Assembly: GCA_026686845.1 (NCBI GenBank)
Contig: JAIVEN010000028.1
Span: forward strand, 5,967,001 to 6,031,000
Length of the DNA: 64,000 nt
Origin: Adenanthera pavonina
Taxonomy: Eukaryota; Streptophyta; Magnoliopsida; Fabales; Fabaceae
Direction of reading: 5' to 3'
In this document: positions 10,860 to 22,370 of the stretch, piece by piece
Position numbering within the stretch: the stretch's first letter is position 1
Layout: each line of letters starts with the position of its first letter
Notes under the pieces: generated by a model
What the model saw: the letters and a program-made list of their open reading frames with translations, nothing else
Told to the model about the DNA's origin: nothing
Databases searched by the model: none
Made by a program: the position numbers and the translations under genes

Positions 10860-12475
10860 GATTTCAGATCTGAAACCCTATACAACCTATACCTCCGCTG
10901 CACCTCGTCTTCCCTCCATTTCTCGTTACTACACAGTCACATTCTCTCGTCGATCTCGATCTCCACCGTCAGCCCACCGTCGACGACTAGAGCCTTCTTG
11001 ACTCCTAGCATCGTCGAAGCTTCTCCGATCTCCTTCAATGGCGCCACCCTCTGCTACCGTCGATCTCTGAGATAAATGTTCATACACCAGCATCGCAGGG
11101 TACTATTCTGTTTGGCTCTATTTGGTTAATTTCATCTTTCGATGATCCGTGATCTTTTCCGTGCTTTGCAAATTTGAGTCGATGTGCTTGTTACTATGAG
11201 AGATCCAGATTGAGTATGATGTGTGCTATTTGAGATGATTTTGGTATTCTCTCTAGATGACTATTATCTGTCGGAATCACAGTGCTTGACTGAATTGCTC
11301 TCGTTAACTTTAATGTTATAGACTGTCATAGCTGTTAGATCTTTGTCTTTTATGTAGAAATCTGACTTCATTTCTAGAGACTTTCAATTCTGTGCTCCAA
11401 TAATACTAACTTCGAAAATACAAGAAAAAGAAAGGTCCGGGTATCAGGAAAGTAATTAAATCTCCGAACTGTAAAAAGGAGAGATTGTGCCTTCGTGTTT
11501 CCCTTCAGGCCTTCGCCATATTTAACTAAATACAGGTGCCTCCAGGGCCCTTGGAGGCTGTCCTTGAATTTGACATTTGTGTAACCATTTAAGCAGAATA
11601 AAATATCAATTTTTTACTTTTGAGTGTCTATGCGGTTAAGAAATGATTTGCATTCGTTGTTGTGATGTTAAATCACGCGCTCTAAGATTTATGAATCAAT
11701 GGAATTTTTTAACATGTGCCTTTGGACCTTATATGGGTGACATAGCAAGGAGGTTATTCTGCTGCTCTGATACTCACAATGAATGCATGAACTTTACGGA
11801 GATTCCATTACACCCTTTCATATCAATGTGCTATTAGTCATTGACTCTAGTATCGACTATGCCTTCTGTGACTGTAGGGATGATAGATCTATCATTCAGA
11901 ATTCCATATTTTTGGTTCTCTATCTCTTCATATATTATTAGACTGTGCATGTTGAATTCTTCATTAAACATGATCCAATGAATCTGATGCGGGATGCATT
12001 AGTTGGGGCCATTGACTGTTGAGAGTTAATATTTTGGTGGCGCAAATATTAGGTTCCAAGTATTAAGTTCCTTTTTGAGGAAACTCCACGTTGGGATTAC
12101 TTATTATGGGGTCAAGTTATGATCTTTTGCGGTGATAAATTAGTTTGATACGGAAACTCTGCATACATATTCAACTTAACGTGAACAAGATTCTCCCTTT
12201 CTGGTTGAAGTGTCTGTTTTTATTCTGCATTTGAGACTTTTCCTTTTATATGAATGTTTTCTTATGACTATTTTTTTTTTCTTGCCTGATAGTATAGGGC
12301 ATATTCCTGCACTTATTTCCTGTCTTTTGTGTGTTTGCCCTGTTCTAATTGCACAACTTGATGTCTTGCTTGCATTTTCTTGTTGATTGTTTGAATGAAT
12401 TTGACCTGTGCAGAGTAAGGATTTTTTCCTTGGTATTATTGAAGTAGTAGTGCAAGAATCGTAAATAGCATCTAC
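10860..12475 (+). other. Probable 5' UTR and leader intron of the 12476 gene
   Basis: A CT-rich, higher-GC stretch at about 10860-11097 looks like a noncoding first exon, possibly ending at the AGG/GTACTATT junction near 11097. A leader intron would run to the acceptor CCTGTGCAG ending at 12413. The exon then continues to the ATG at 12476. No protein-coding potential is seen. The boundaries are judged by eye only. Confidence 0.45.
10873..10880 (+). promoter_or_regulatory. Telo-box (AAACCCTA)
   Basis: AAACCCTA matches the plant telo-box found near the start sites of many genes active in dividing cells, often beside E2F sites. Here an E2F-like site lies 30 bases upstream. A function is inferred. 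Confidence 0.4.
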
Positions 12476-15400
12476 ATGGAGTTACGAAGCTGTGGTAATC
12501 TGCACTTCATCCAGGCTATTCAAGATGGGTCAATAACGAAAATCCTTAATGTTACTCGAGGCAGACCAACACTTTCATTTAAGAAAGTCAACGAGATATA
12601 TGAGAGTTTCATGTTTGACAGCAATAACGTAAAGGTTGAAAGGTCATGCACTTTTGAAGTGCAGAAAAGAACCGTAAAAACTGAATCTGACGCCTTTGCA
12701 TGCAGTGCCAATGATGGCGATGTTGAGGGGAATGACTTGGAAGAATGTAGTTTTGGTAACCTTACATTAAAGCAAATCCAAGAGAGGTGCAAATCAAAGA
12801 AAAGGAAGCATTCGCAAGGTGTTGACACATCGAAAAGGAAAATAAAAATTGAAGCTTCCTCATCTCAAGAACACTACATTGAGAATCATACAGCATCAGA
12901 TGATCCTGAATTCAAGGAGACTCTCAGTAGCTGGAGATCTAAGTTATCAAAGAATAAGAAGGCCAAGAAGAGGAAGTGCATAAAAGACCCAATGTCTACT
13001 GTTACACAAGAGATCATATCCGTTGTAAAATCTGAAGTGATCCAAAATAGTCAAGAGTCCTCGTCACATAGTAGGAGTTCAACTGCACTCGTTGAAGTGA
13101 AGGTTGAGACTCCTGAAAGTGAATGTTCTGATCACTGGAGAATCTTATACGATATCAGTAATATTTTTCAACCTTGTCGCTGGCCTGAGGACTCTCTTGG
13201 AATTGTACCCATAGAAGAGCCTGAGACAGCCCGAGAGTGTGTGTTGGGTTGCGAATTAGATTATGAGTGGAAGGAGCATGCTGATGTTATTCCACTTCAA
13301 ATTGTAAGGGACTCTAGCACCGATGTCTTGACCAGTGATTCAAAGCTGAGCAATGATCAATCTCTAAACTTGCCCGCAATAGAATTTAAAAGTGAAGAAA
13401 GTGAAGAATGTATCATGCAACCAGATCTCTATTCAATCTGCCCCCAAGTAATCAATTTGGATGAAGATCAAAACACTGATATTTATTCTAATCAACTTGA
13501 CAGTCACACTGCAGTCACACCACCTATTGCTAATGAAGACATTCACTGTGTGGATCTAGGAAATGGAGGTGATGATGCTTTCATTAATGACTGCAGTAAA
13601 GATGAATATGCATCTGTCAGTGAACATAGCTTTAATCCTGAAGGATCCCAGGATTGTGGCTCAGATGATTCACCTGATGGATCGCTGGTTTGTAGCTCAG
13701 ATGATTCACCTGATGCATCCCGGCATTGTAGCTCAGATGATTCACCTGAATCAGAGGAGAAGCAATTGCTTGCTTCCGTAAGTGTTGATGAGGAGCGATA
13801 TGCCAATGAAGCTACCGATGAGTCAATATCTTGTGAAAGCCATCAAAGCAGTCCAAAGCTATATCGTCCACGAAGGCTGCTATCAACGAGAAAGGTGAAA
13901 AACCTGATTACAGATCTCTTCTTGTCTTGGCTTATGTTGTTGCTGCTTCTCAGTTTTGTTATTTTCAGGCCATTTCACCTTCTTCACAAATTAGGCTCTG
14001 CAAAGCCATGCAGTCCATTGATTTACATGACAAAGAATATACAAGTAAGTGCCTACAACATTGCATTTAGCATGTGCAGGCTATTATAGTTAAGTCTCAT
14101 TTTTACAAACTATAAACTCAAAATATATTGAAAGAACTATAAGTCACAAGAGGAAAGATGTTATGTTAAAAAGAGAAATATGGTGATTTATAACAAGTAA
14201 GCTATATATGATAAGTATCTTGATGAGGGAAAGCTAGATCATGTTGTGGTTAGTGGTGCAAACATCCCAGTGCCTGAAACAAGATTTATTTTCGTAGCCT
14301 CTTTATTTTTTGGTGATTTGTTTTCGTGGCCTTAAATAACATAAGTAGCTTTTGTTGAGCTCAAGGAAATAAAATATGCATTTTCTGAGTTAAATTTTCC
14401 TTTTCTGGAATCTCAAACGAGATAATTGCACTGTCAAATATACCGTTATTTTCTACTAATATGGTTGTGTTTTTGCCTCGTTTTCATGAATTAGCGCAAA
14501 CTTAAAATTATTTGATATTTTATCGGTTCCAAATACAATTCTTTCCATACATTTTGTGTTGACTTCTATTGCGTGATTATGATTGCAGCATGTAGAGGGA
14601 AACTGTTCTTTGGTGAGCAGACTGATGATGAGAAGAAAGGCACTACTGAAGAACATAATGAGATCATGAGAGCTCGATTTACTAAACATTGTAACAAAAT
14701 TCTTAAGATACATAAGCCTCCTAAAAGAGTTTCCCATCCTCAAGGCGTTCAAAAGAGTTCTCATCCTTCGCGTTCAGCAGCCCGCCTCGGCACTGGGCTC
14801 ACATCAAGGCAGAGTTGCGCAAAGAGTGCGATTTCATTTTCCAAGAGGCAGATGCACGATACTGAATGCCTTGTAATGAAACTAACAAATGAATTGAAGT
14901 CAATGAAGGACATTATGGCTGCTATGTTACGCTCTGAATTATGTCTGACTACATCTCTGAGATATAAAGTGAATGAGGTATGATTATAGCACCATTACTC
15001 GCTTTTTCCTGATACTATGTTCTGTGAAGAATGAAAATGATGATTATATTATTGAAGCCTGCTTTATAGTCTACTGGCTTAAAATAAAGTAAAAACTTAA
15101 AAAACAAATTTATTTTATTGACCCCTGGGGATCGAAGTGATAATTGATAGGAAATTTTAATGGTTGAGATGTAATATGAAACTGTTCGTTATGTCGCTTT
15201 ATTTAACTGGTGAGCAATTTTACTGTCCTCATATGACTAAATGAAGACAGATTCTTTTTGATTTTTTTGACCAAATGAAGGTTAATGTCATTGCCTTTTT
15301 TGAAAAAGCTTGGAACTTCATAACTAGAGTGCTGAGATTATAATCAATAAGTGTTGCTGAGAGCCACCTGGCTGTAAGTTCAAGTGATTGGGGTGAGTGG

Positions 15401-16141
15401 GGAATTGAGTAGATGTCTTAGGTTTGAGTCATTGTGACGAATATGATGATGAGACACAGATTGAGCAATTGTTATTACATGAGGCTAGCTGTGGTGGTGA
15501 GGTATGGTAGAGGTTTGGACGAGGGATCATTATTTTGATTTTCTGTGTATCCGAAGAAAAACAGATGCTTAATTAGTCTAATATCGGAAATCCTTAAGAC
15601 GAGTATTGGAGTTGGGCAGCTTATATAGAATCAGCCTTGTATTCAACTTCTCTTGTCACAAACTCTGCTAAAATCTGCATTCTTGTCATCTCCAGTGGTT
15701 TTTCCGGATTCTGTAGGCCTGCAATTAAGCCGATTCATTTTGTATCTATTTCTGAACATTGTTGACAATTTCAGGCAAGAATGGCTGTGAAGAATGCAAC
15801 AAGAGCTGGAGAAACTGCAAAACGGACCCTGTCCTTTATGGCAAGGGATTGTAATCGTTTCTGTAAGCTAATGGTTGGTACCATCATGCTCCTTTGTTTT
15901 GAACATCTTAATTATGGGTTGTTATTCCCCTTTACGCTTTTGGTTAATTATTGTTGGCCCTAATTAATTGCAGCAACTAGCTGATGAAGGTTCCCCTGCT
16001 TCTCAAGGTGTAGTGCCTAATAATAGGAGTAAAAAGATAGCTTTTGCTGATGAAGCTGGAGGAAGGCTGTGCCAAGTCAGATTTTATGAGAATGAGGAGG
16101 GATCTTTGGTAGAAAGTGACAGAAAGGACATACTGCTTTGA
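12476..16141 (+). CDS. Uncharacterised, probably nuclear, acidic plant protein (5 exons, 716 aa)
   Basis: I cannot name this family or its function. The model is 12476-13894, 13969-14044, 14589-14977, 15775-15873 and 15974-16141; phases agree and all introns are GT-AG. The start ATGG is the first ATG after the leader acceptor. Exon 1 (473 aa) is Ser/Asp/Glu-rich. It has basic nuclear-signal-like clusters (KSKKRK near 106-111, KNKKAKKRK 159-167). It holds six psi-K-x-E sumoylation-type motifs (VKVE 52, VKTE 67, IKIE 123, VKSE 184, VKVE 208, FKSE 304) and a SUMO-interaction-like VINLDED (325-331). Three 12-residue repeats carry SDDSPD/E (about 393-425). The C-terminal third begins AISPSSQIRLCKAMQSIDLH, is more regular and helix-prone, and is probably the conserved domain. 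The hAT element sits just upstream. Confidence 0.75.
13650..13752 (+). repeat. Coding 36-bp tandem repeat (3 copies)
   Basis: Three units share a core containing CTCAGATGATTCACCTGA, so each encodes SDDSPD or SDDSPE. They lie in frame in exon 1 of the uncharacterised gene. The near identity of the units suggests recent expansion. The motif suits CK2 or proline-directed kinases. Confidence 0.8.
15366..15445 (+). mobile_element. Possible tRNA-derived SINE head in an intron
   Basis: This lies in the intron between exons 3 and 4 of the 12476 gene. An A-box-like TGGCTGTAAG (about 15369) is followed by a B-box-like AGGTTTGAGTC (about 15420), at tRNA-like spacing. No clear tail or target duplication was found. 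Confidence 0.3.
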
Positions 16142-18330
16142 TCACTAATTTCCTTCTTTTGCTGGCAAAATTCTGTAGCGTTGTGTGAATAATACTTTAT
16201 TCATATTGCGAACTTCCTAATAACCAAACCAACTTGTTTAGGAGCTTAATGAATTTCTTGTTAGTGCTATAAAAATTCCAGATTCCTACCAACCACATAT
16301 ATGTGGAAATTCTAAAGCATCTTATAGATAAGAAAGTATCCGGTTCTGCATTTTTTTTTCAGTTCTAAAATATTAGATAACATGGTAAGTAATCTCACAT
16401 TTATTTTAGTACTGAAAAAAATTTATTTCAAATTATATTTAACTACTAATTTTATACAGATCTAGACCGTACAATCTCGTAATAGTTAATATGTAGAGGG
16501 AAACAAATTACAGATGACATGTTGGTTTATTTGTTTCTAAGAGATTACACATGAATCAAATGTAAAGTGTAGGTAAAGAATTACATTCTTTAGCCTCATT
16601 TGGGCTCCATGCCGGATGATTTAGTACCAGATACAAAATCATCATATATATCAAAAAAAGAATTTCATTATTTACCAATCTCCATTGTTTCAATGAGAAT
16701 GTGTGTCAATCTCTTATGTTATGGGCAGGAAGATATTTTATTCACAGCGTTATTGTTACCACGTAAAAGTATCAAGGTTGATGGAACATTCAAGTTAACG
16801 TATATTCTTTGCAAATGACTATCTAATAAAATTTTTCCAATAACTTTTTTAATTAATAATAGGTATCAATATAAAAAATATAAAATAATTATAAAGATAT
16901 AAAATAATGTTTATGCTGTAACTGTGATAAATAGCAAAAATTATAAAAATTATTTATTAATAATCATACAGATGTAATACATATTAAAAAATATATTGTT
17001 CGCACTGTCTTCACTGCTTTATATCTTTTAAAGTCAAATGGGAAGTGGTCACTTAAACCTGGTCAGGTGATTGTAGAAACCTGATTAGATTTTGCATTTG
17101 AGAGATATACATAAGGGTATATCTATTATTATTCAATTTACATGAATGTCTTTGTCACAATGAAAAAGTCTTTAAATTATTTGGCTCTTAATTGTATAAA
17201 GGACATAAAATTTAATTCACATTTATTTTTTTAATTCATAGTGGATATTTTATCGTAAACAGATAGTAAAATATAAAATTAGCTTGTTCAAAAACATTTA
17301 GACTAAAATGAGTGGTAAGAGTTCTCATCTATTAAGTAAGTGGTTAGGTTAAATTTTTAATTTGCATGTATAAAGTAAATCTAATTAGCAAGGATCTTTT
17401 TTTTTATTTCTATACTAAAAGAAAAATAGTTGATTTCTCACAGGAAAATGATGGAACTAGATAATTAACAACCCAACTATTTTTTCTTTTTCCCCCCAAA
17501 CAGACAGCTCAAATGAAGGTTAGGTCAATCTTATTGAATTGGATTAATTATTTTCGTTCAAATTGCTATATATGGTCTAAAAGTTTAGATTAACTTAGTT
17601 GGATTAATTAATTTCCTTTCAATAGCTAGATATGGCCTAATTTAGACTACCTAAATCTAGATTATAGCTTTGTCCAATCCTGACTTTAAAGTTACTTCAC
17701 TTTCACCTGTTCATATTTCGACTCCTAAAAATAGAAAAGTGCTTGTTTCTTTACACTGAGATTTAGTTGCCATATATTTTATTTCAATTTCAATTATTAA
17801 AATTAAGTTATTTCTCACCTTTAAAAGAAATGCTTTTTAGGTATATGATAAATATTAAATTTTTTAAGAAAAACTTATAATTTGAAAATATATAATATGC
17901 ACGTTACGTAAAAAGCAATCACTTCGATAAATAATGATAAATAATTATTTATATGGATGTTAATTAATAAATTTGATTGAACATCTATCTAAATCTTTAT
18001 CTCATTTCTTGTTGACAAGAAGTTAAAAAACTTATATAATCTCATTTAAATAGAAGTTATTAAAAAAGCATTATTCATTTTAAAAGTATAAAAAGTGGAT
18101 AATGTTATAATTAAATACATAAAATGTTTCTTATGTCATTATAATTATTATTTAATATTATTATTAATGAGATTTTAGCTGCTTATTTGTATTTAGCTTT
18201 TATTTATTTAATGTGAACTTTGAAAATCAAATCATGTCTTGTCCCATTACATGACTTTCAACTGTCTTTATCTTCTGCTCCATTAGGTACTCCACATCTA
18301 TTATTGATTATCTTTCTCCGTGTCCCCTTA
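16142..18330. other. Intergenic, AT-rich
   Basis: The first about 200 bases are probably the 3' UTR of the preceding gene. The rest holds no gene I can support; a 72-codon open frame near 16600 has no recognisable features. The stretch ends at the TTA flanking a MITE (18328-18330). Confidence 0.5.
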
Positions 18331-18695
18331 GGCCCTGTTTGGTTGGGATTTTTTCAGGGGGAGGGGAAGGGAAGGGAGGGGATTTAATCCCCTCCCCTTG
18401 TTTGGATCGATTTTTTGGAGGGGATTGGAGGGGATTTAATTCCCCCCAATCCCCTCCCCCATCCCTTTTTCCTTTCCCCTCCAATTTGGGGTTTTTTGGA
18501 GGGGATTGAGTTTTATTACTCAATCCCCTCCAATCCCTTCCTGAACCAAACAAGGTTTCATTAAAATCCCTTGAATCCCCTCCCCTCGAATTCTACCAAA
18601 CAAGGGAATTTTAAAATCTCTTCAATCCCCTCCCCTCCAATCCCCTTCATTAAAATCCCTCCCCTCCCTTCCCCTCGGTTGAACCAAACAGACCC
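18331..18695. mobile_element. Tourist/Harbinger-like foldback MITE, GGGGATTGGAGG family
   Basis: A 365-base element has ends GGCCCTGTTTGGTT and AACCAAACAGACCC, imperfect inverted repeats flanked by TTA on both sides (18328-18330 and 18696-18698). This is the target duplication typical of PIF/Harbinger. The interior is built almost wholly of variants of GGGGATTGGAGGGGATTT and their complements. It should fold strongly and carries dense G-tracts, for example 18357-18381. A diverged partial relative in the other orientation lies at about 48064-48375. Confidence 0.7.
18357..18381 (+). other. G-quadruplex motif inside the MITE
   Basis: Five consecutive G-tracts of 3-5 bases are separated by loops of only 1-2 A residues. 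This satisfies the usual quadruplex pattern. It is a sequence-level prediction. Confidence 0.6.
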
Positions 18696-18698
18696 TTA

Positions 18699-19761
18699 AT
18701 GACTCCTCCCTCCTGTCGTAAAACATATTTTTAACTGCACCTTAAGAAATAGGGTATAATCATTAAATTTATCAAAAAAAAAATATTTTTTTATTATTTA
18801 TTCTTATTAATTATATTATCTCTTCTATTTTTATAATATTTATATTTTATCTATCTATTAAATATAAATTAAGGGTATAAATAGTAAAATAATTAATATA
18901 TAATCCTACAAAATATTTTATATTTTGATCTAAATATTTATTTTAGGATTCAAGCAGTCAATCTAAAAAAAGAACTTTTTCTAATTATAGGGTGCAAAAA
19001 ACCGAGGAAAAAAATTTAGTTCCACCAAGAGATTAACATTATTCAAGTGTAGCATTAATCAAATTTGTAAATTAAAAAAAACAAATGATAGAAGTTGCTT
19101 CTGAAGATTTTTTTAGTTGAATTTTGAAATAAAGACATTTATAGCTCCAAAAACACCAAGAAAACATAATATCAGAAATGTGAAAAATAAATTAAACTTG
19201 CTTTACTAAGAACATAACATTTTATGATCCGCTTTAGATTGCAATTTATTTTTTTTTTTGTTAACTTAAATTTCCATTTTATATTTGTCTTAAGAAATGG
19301 AGTTTTAGTTGACCCAAAAAATAAGCCGGCATTACTAAACATTAATATTTTATGTGTCCTTTGAACTTTTTTTTTAATATTACATTCGAACAACTATTAT
19401 TTCATTCATTTTAAACACATAGTTTAATTTTTTTTTCGTAATAACATAGTTTAATTTTAAGAAACAAAAAATGAAAATTCAAATGATTGTTTTTTACACT
19501 AGAAATTGCATACGCTTCATATAATTGACATAAAGCCTATAATTTACAGCAGCTCAAAAAGAACCCTGTGACATGCAATCAGAGTCCTTCAAAAAAACCA
19601 TAAAAACGAAAAAAAAAATGAAAAACCTCATAAACGTGATTAAATTATGACAAAGAAAAAGACAAAACTGCCCTCATAAAAAGACCGCAGATAAAAAAAG
19701 GAGCAAATAAAATTCGGAGCTACCATCACCACCGCTAATCATGCATCAAAACGACGTCGCT
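18699..19761. other. Intergenic, AT-rich
   Basis: No gene is recognised. The last few hundred bases before 19762 should contain the 3' UTR of the RHA2-like gene, which is read leftward. Confidence 0.5.
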
Positions 19762-20283
19762 TCACCGCAAAGTGAACCAGGAAACAAGCTCTGCACCGAC
19801 GCGCCGCTCGGCAAGGGTCACACGCTCGTCGGAGACCAGCTTCATTCGACAGAGAGGGCAGTTGAAATTGAGGTGGTCCAGCCAGCCGTCGAAGCAGCAT
19901 CGGTGAAACACATGGCGGCACAGGAGCCGTCGAACCTGGTCCCCGTCTTTGAACGTGCTCTGACACACCACACACTTGGGAGCCCCAATCACGCCGGCAG
20001 GACCATCATCGCCTCCACCTACGACGGAGTATCGGTAGGAGACGCTGCGATTAAGATTGAGCTGCTCGGAGAGGACGATTAGGCTGGCGAGGCCCGATCC
20101 GACGGAGGTGAAGAAACCGTCGTCGACGACAACCGGGTTGGGGTCGAATCTGGCGAGTCCGAGAGAGTGGACGAGGGTGAGAAGGAAGGAGCGGAGGTGG
20201 TTGAGGCAGTCGGCGATCAGAGCCAAGAGAAGTAGAGGAATGGAATCTGAAGCGACGTCGTTGAGCTGATTCTGCAGTCCCAT
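19762..20283 (-). CDS. RHA2: RING-H2 E3 ubiquitin ligase, RHA2A/RHA2B-like
   Basis: This is a small E3 ligase that passes ubiquitin from an E2 to its targets. Arabidopsis RHA2A and RHA2B promote abscisic-acid and drought responses; the same role here is inferred. The 173-aa, intronless product starts MGLQNQLNDVASDSIP, close to the RHA2 N-terminus. A hydrophobic stretch at about 16-42 may be membrane-associated. The RING-H2 finger spans 104-145, with C104, C107, C122, H124, H127, C130, C142 and C145 all present in C3H2C3 order. The start at 20283 was chosen by this family match. The frame is open for a further 71 codons upstream, to an ATG at 20496, and that extension begins with a hydrophobic, signal-like segment. 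The CT-rich upstream DNA looks like 5' UTR. It may be any member of the RHA2/XERICO group, but RHA2 fits best. Confidence 0.88.
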   Translation of the reverse strand: MGLQNQLNDVASDSIPLLLLALIADCLNHLRSFLLTLVHSLGLARFDPNPVVVDDGFFTSVGSGLASLIVLSEQLNLNRSVSYRYSVVGGGDDGPAGVIGAPKCVVCQSTFKDGDQVRRLLCRHVFHRCCFDGWLDHLNFNCPLCRMKLVSDERVTLAERRVGAELVSWFTLR

Positions 20284-20670
20284 CTCTGTGTGTGTGTATA
20301 TAAATAGATATAAACTTTGTATGGTGGTCTGGATGATTCTAGTGAAACAGAATCGGAGATAGAAGGATGCGAGCTTGTGTGTGGATTGATTGAGAGAGAA
20401 GAGGCGCTTGGTAGCTATAAAAGGAGTCTCTGTGTGTGGGGTCTGCGCGTAGGAGAGAGAGAGAAGTAAAATTAAAAAGAAAATAAAAGAAGTCACAAAA
20501 AAAAGAAAGAAAGACAGAAGGGAGGAAGAAATAAGGTGAAATACGGGGTTAAAAGAGAAGATATGCGGACTCTCTCTGGAACCGTGAGTCTTATGTATTT
20601 AAATTAATATTTTTATTTTAAAAAAATATAAATACCAAATTTATAAGCTTCTTATTTGAATAAATTTAAT

Positions 20671-20746
20671 AAGAGAATGGAGAGAGACGATTCAAAAAAA
20701 TAAAATTCTGTAAAAAAAAAATTTCTCTCCATTCTCTTATTTGAAT
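20671..20746. repeat. Short inverted repeat upstream of the RHA2-like gene
   Basis: AAGAGAATGGAGAGA near 20671 is mirrored by TCTCTCCATTCTCTT near 20731. Copies of CTTATTTGAATAAA lie on both outer sides. This could fold as a hairpin or mark a small decayed MITE. Confidence 0.5.
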
Positions 20747-20813
20747 AAAGAGGCTTTGTATTCTTTTAGCCGATGATAGTGTTTATGCTCGAGTAAAAAA
20801 TTAGGGAAATTGA

Positions 20814-21076
20814 TGCCCTTTATCCATGTTATATGATATTTTATATTATAAATTTTTTGTTTAAAATATAAGGTGTTAAATATTTTTTTTATTTTATTTT
20901 TATTTTTAATTCTTCTTCACTTCTTATATATAACCCTATAATGATAATAAAATAGAATATTTAATAAGTATAAAATATGAAATATTGTTATTTTTTATAT
21001 TAATTTCAATAAAAAATAATTTTCTTAATATGCATGTAATTAATATAAAATAATTTATAATATAGATCGGAGGGAG
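20814..21076. mobile_element. Stowaway-like MITE (left end eroded)
   Basis: The right end reads CTCCCTCCGATCTATATTAT on the minus strand and is followed by TA (21077-21078). The left end (GCCCTTTATCCATGTTATAT) is a degraded counterpart. The interior is AT-rich and noncoding. Confidence 0.45.
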
Positions 21077-21797
21077 TAATTTTCGTCTGTTTTCAATAGA
21101 TCCATCGTGAAATAAATGTAGATTATTTTTATTAAATTAATATATTAAAATCTAGGAATATTGCTTATTTTTTAAAAAATGATTATTCTTGCCAACAAAG
21201 AATTAAATAATACTCCTTCAATCCTTTTTTCAGATGATTTTCATGGTAGGTTATATTATAGCCTTTTCAAAATTTAGTGAAGTATTAATAAATGATTTCC
21301 ACAAATACTTTTAATAATTTCAACTTTCTTTCTTTAAACATTAATAGAGTATATGATAGAAGCTAATTACTTTTATTAAGAATATTTTAGTAATATTATA
21401 ATAATTTGTTATGAAATCAAGGTTTCTAACTAATTTTAACAACTTCCTTGAGTTTTAAATATAAGATTTCTTTCTTAGATTAAAATGTAAGAGTCAAATA
21501 TAATTTATTTCCTATATTTATTTATTTTTTCCAATCATACCATTTATTAAATGTGGACTAATATTTTCCTATGAAAAAGAAATTTAATAATATATATATA
21601 TTAATTTAGGAGTATTTTGGTAAAAGCTTTTTCTATTTAGGACATATTTAAGGGGATTAATTGTTTAAAACTGCCATTTTTAGTATGTGTAAATTAATTT
21701 TTTATCCTATATATTTGAGACTAGATGTTATCTTACTTTATACGATTTAATTAAAATGCTCTTATAAAAATATATAATAAAAGTAGAATTAATGGTC

Positions 21798-21975
21798 GTA
21801 CAAAATCTTAAATAACAGACCCCACGGTTGATAATTAATAAATAATGTGACGTTTTATAAATTAATTGTACAAACTCTTAAATAACAGACTGCACAGTTC
21901 ATAGTTGGCAAAAAAAAAAAAAGGATTGCACAGTTCATAAATAATAAATAATGTAACGTTTTACAAATTAATTGT
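21798..21975. repeat. Tandem duplication of an AT-rich unit
   Basis: The unit begins GTACAAAATCTTAAATAACA at 21798 and recurs at 21868 (GTACAAACTCTTAAATAACA). Both copies end in a matching ...TTAATT block (21867 and 21974). The second copy is longer: an A-run and a repeated GCACAGTTCATA are inserted in it. Confidence 0.65.
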
Positions 21976-21992
21976 GTGTGGTGGTAAGTGTA

Positions 21993-22251
21993 CTCCCTCC
22001 ATTATGTTACATGGTATTTTTTTTTTATAAATTTATATTTTATAATATAGTATATTTTATAAATTATATAGTATTTTTTTAAGATTATTTCTAAATAATA
22101 AATCTAAATATTTATTTATTATTAAATTATTTTATTATCAATATATTTAATAAAATAATTTTAAAAAAATAAAATTTTTTATTAATTATTAATTATTATG
22201 TTGGTCAATATATAATTATTAAAAATATATTATAAACTGAAATGGTGGGAA
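21993..22251. mobile_element. Stowaway-like MITE
   Basis: The left end is CTCCCTCCATTATGTTAC; the right end, on the minus strand, is TTCCCACCATTTCAGTTT. TA flanks both ends (21991-21992 and 22252-22253). The interior is AT-rich and noncoding. Confidence 0.55.
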
Positions 22252-22370
22252 TATAATTATAATAAAGATGCTTCTAGCTAAGAGAAAAGTAATGTGAGGT
22301 TGTCAATATTATGTCTATCTATTCGTTAGCATTTGGATGAGGTTCCTACAATGGGTAGGCTTGCCAGATA

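Noticed and set aside
13895..14089. Continuation of the 12476 frame into a hydrophobic tail (a 537-aa reading)
   Set aside because: GT-AG splicing at 13894/13969 and onward gives five phase-consistent exons with a coherent C-terminal domain; the hydrophobic tail is intron translation.
18331..18695. CRISPR-like short repeats
   Set aside because: The repeated motif has no regular spacers and lies between MITE ends in a plant genome.
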